NCBI GenBank assembly: GCA_943325745.2
Contig: CALPQP020000064.1
Location: 1 to 5,285, forward strand
Source of the DNA: Gulosibacter massiliensis
GTDB taxonomy: Bacteria; Actinomycetota; Actinomycetes; Actinomycetales; Microbacteriaceae
DNA: 5,285 bases
Reading direction: 5' to 3'
The position numbers and the translations under genes are program-made. Under the pieces are notes generated by a model that saw only the letters and a program-made list of their open reading frames with translations, had not been told where the DNA came from and did not search any database. Positions 4,064-5,285 of this stretch are shown in pieces (position 1 is the first letter of the stretch; each line of letters begins with the position of its first letter).

Positions 4064-5285
4064 CGCTCATCGAAACCGCCATCGCTCAACTACAAGCCGG
4101 GAAACCGGTAATCGTCACCGATTCAGCCGATCGCGAGAACGAGGGCGACGTTGTCATGGCAGCCGAACTCGTCACGACCGAATGGTTGGCTTGGACCATC
4201 CGTCACACGAGCGGATTTCTCTGCGCGCCGATGACGAACGAACGAGCGAACGAGCTCGATTTGCCACTCATGGTTTCTGAGAACCAGGACTCTCGCCGGA
4301 CCGCCTATACGGTGAGTGTTGACGCCGCTGAAGGCGTCACGACGGGCATTTCGGCCCGCGACCGTGCGGAAACGCTCCGGGTTCTGGCGAACCCCGCCAG
4401 CGGGCCAGGGGACCTGATTCGCCCCGGCCACATCATTCCGCTTCGCGCGGTTGCCGGTGGAGTTCGTGAACGGGCAGGTCACACCGAAGCAGCCGTCGAC
4501 CTCCTGGACCTAGCCGGACTGCAGCCCGTTGCCGTTATCGGTGAAATCACCAATGACGATGGAAGCATGATGCGAGGCGAGACGCTCATCGCCTTTGCGG
4601 CGGAGCACCAACTAACCATTATCTCGATCGAAGAACTCGTCGAACACCTCGGGTCAGAGTTACAGACCATGCCCGACCCCAACGTCCACCGATATACCTT
4701 CGAAGTCGAAACGCAGGTTCCCACGGCGCACGGCGCGTTCCGCATTCGCGCCTACCGCGACAACGAAACCCGCGTCGACCACGTCGCCATCGTATCGGGA
4801 ACACCGAGCGACGGCGCCCTCGTGCGACTGCACTCCGAGTGCCTGACCGGTGAAGCGATGGCGTCGCTCAAGTGCGAGTGCGGTCCGCAACTCGATGCGG
4901 CGATGGAAAAAATCGACGCGGAAAGCGGGGTCGTTGTCTACTTGCGTGGACACGAGGGCCGCGGAATCGGTCTCACCAACAAACTGAAGGCCTACCGACT
5001 TCAAGAAGACGGGCTCGATACGCTGGACGCCAACCTGGCACTCGGCCTCCCCGCAGACGCGCGTGACTATGGTGTCGCTGCCGCGATACTGAAAGATCTC
5101 GGAATCTCGTCGGTTCGACTGTTATCCAACAACCCTGAGAAGCGGCGACAACTCATCGAGCACGGTGTCGAGGTGACGGAACTCGTTCCTCTCGTCGTCG
5201 GCGTCGGAGACGTCAATATCGGTTACCTCGGTGCCAAGCGCGACCGCATGGGTCACCAGTTACCTGGCGCGCTCGTCAATTCTCC
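4060..5285 (+). CDS. ribBA: Bifunctional DHBP synthase / GTP cyclohydrolase II (3' end outside window)
   Basis: Starts both branches of riboflavin synthesis: the N-terminal half makes 3,4-dihydroxy-2-butanone 4-phosphate from ribulose 5-phosphate, and the C-terminal half opens GTP, releasing formate and pyrophosphate. 408 residues are visible with no stop; the family is usually about 400-430, so only a short tail should be missing. DHBP synthase at about 1-200: metal/substrate loop DRENEGD (24-30), GVTTGISARDRA (92-103), H141 in GHTEA, and E162 (E. coli R37, E38, D42, H153 and E174 equivalents by spacing). GTP cyclohydrolase II at about 208-408: zinc cysteines C261, C272 and C274 (HSEC, KCEC), RGHEGRGIGL (296-305), Y312, D333/R335 in DARDYG, and NNPEK (357-361). 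Both active sites look intact, so this is not one of the fusions with a decayed half. ATG 4060 overlaps the ribE stop. ribH would be expected next. Confidence 0.97.
   Translation, partial: MTLIETAIAQLQAGKPVIVTDSADRENEGDVVMAAELVTTEWLAWTIRHTSGFLCAPMTNERANELDLPLMVSENQDSRRTAYTVSVDAAEGVTTGISARDRAETLRVLANPASGPGDLIRPGHIIPLRAVAGGVRERAGHTEAAVDLLDLAGLQPVAVIGEITNDDGSMMRGETLIAFAAEHQLTIISIEELVEHLGSELQTMPDPNVHRYTFEVETQVPTAHGAFRIRAYRDNETRVDHVAIVSGTPSDGALVRLHSECLTGEAMASLKCECGPQLDAAMEKIDAESGVVVYLRGHEGRGIGLTNKLKAYRLQEDGLDTLDANLALGLPADARDYGVAAAILKDLGISSVRLLSNNPEKRRQLIEHGVEVTELVPLVVGVGDVNIGYLGAKRDRMGHQLPGALVNS

Noticed and set aside
4660..5066. Open frames overlapping ribBA on both strands (4660-5004 minus, 4872-5066 plus)
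   Set aside because: They overlap the conserved GTP cyclohydrolase II coding sequence, and the plus-strand one is an Arg/Gly-rich out-of-frame reading.
1..5285. A hidden defence, mobile or otherwise undescribed system
   Set aside because: All coding capacity is taken by four intact or edge-cut housekeeping genes plus trpS, and no repeats, att sites, transposase or toxin-like small genes fit in the single 300-bp gap, which the riboswitch fills.

Overview
The window is housekeeping DNA, most likely from an actinobacterium. Evidence for this is the moderately high G+C with G/C-rich third codon positions, the actinobacterial flavour of RibD (GRTGPC zinc motif, compact reductase core), the ribD-ribE-ribBA gene order behind an FMN riboswitch, and a glycerol kinase that looks leaderless. 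A Microbacteriaceae-like organism is my best guess, but only by inference. I see no transposon, prophage, CRISPR array, tRNA or rRNA gene.

Layout. (1) Positions 1-654, + strand: the last 217 residues of tryptophanyl-tRNA synthetase (trpS), including the KMSKS loop. (2) Positions 651-2150, - strand: a complete glycerol kinase (glpK), convergent with trpS. The two stop codons interlock in one CTAG. (3) Positions 2151-2450: a divergent control region. It holds a glpK -10 box placed for a leaderless transcript, short repeats that could be operators, a candidate rib promoter, a clear FMN riboswitch aptamer (2249-2374), and an expression platform in which the ribD Shine-Dalgarno can be locked in a hairpin. 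(4) Positions 2451-5285, + strand: riboflavin operon ribD-ribE-ribBA, with ribBA running off the window end.

The rib genes are packed for translational coupling: ribD and ribE share one base (TAGTG), and ribE and ribBA overlap by four (ATGA). RibBA supplies both precursors: GTP cyclohydrolase II opens GTP, and DHBP synthase makes the four-carbon unit from ribulose 5-phosphate. RibD deaminates and reduces the pyrimidine, and RibE makes riboflavin by dismutating lumazine. Lumazine synthase (ribH) is the missing step and would be expected just downstream. FMN, made from the end product, would close the riboswitch and shut off ribD translation, and through coupling probably that of the genes behind it.

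No undescribed system is visible. The points most worth a second look are the proposed SD-sequestor/antisequestor switch of the FMN riboswitch, the leaderless glpK start (with a spurious N-terminal extension that would overwrite the riboswitch), and a glycerol kinase that seems to lack both classical allosteric or phosphorylation control sites.
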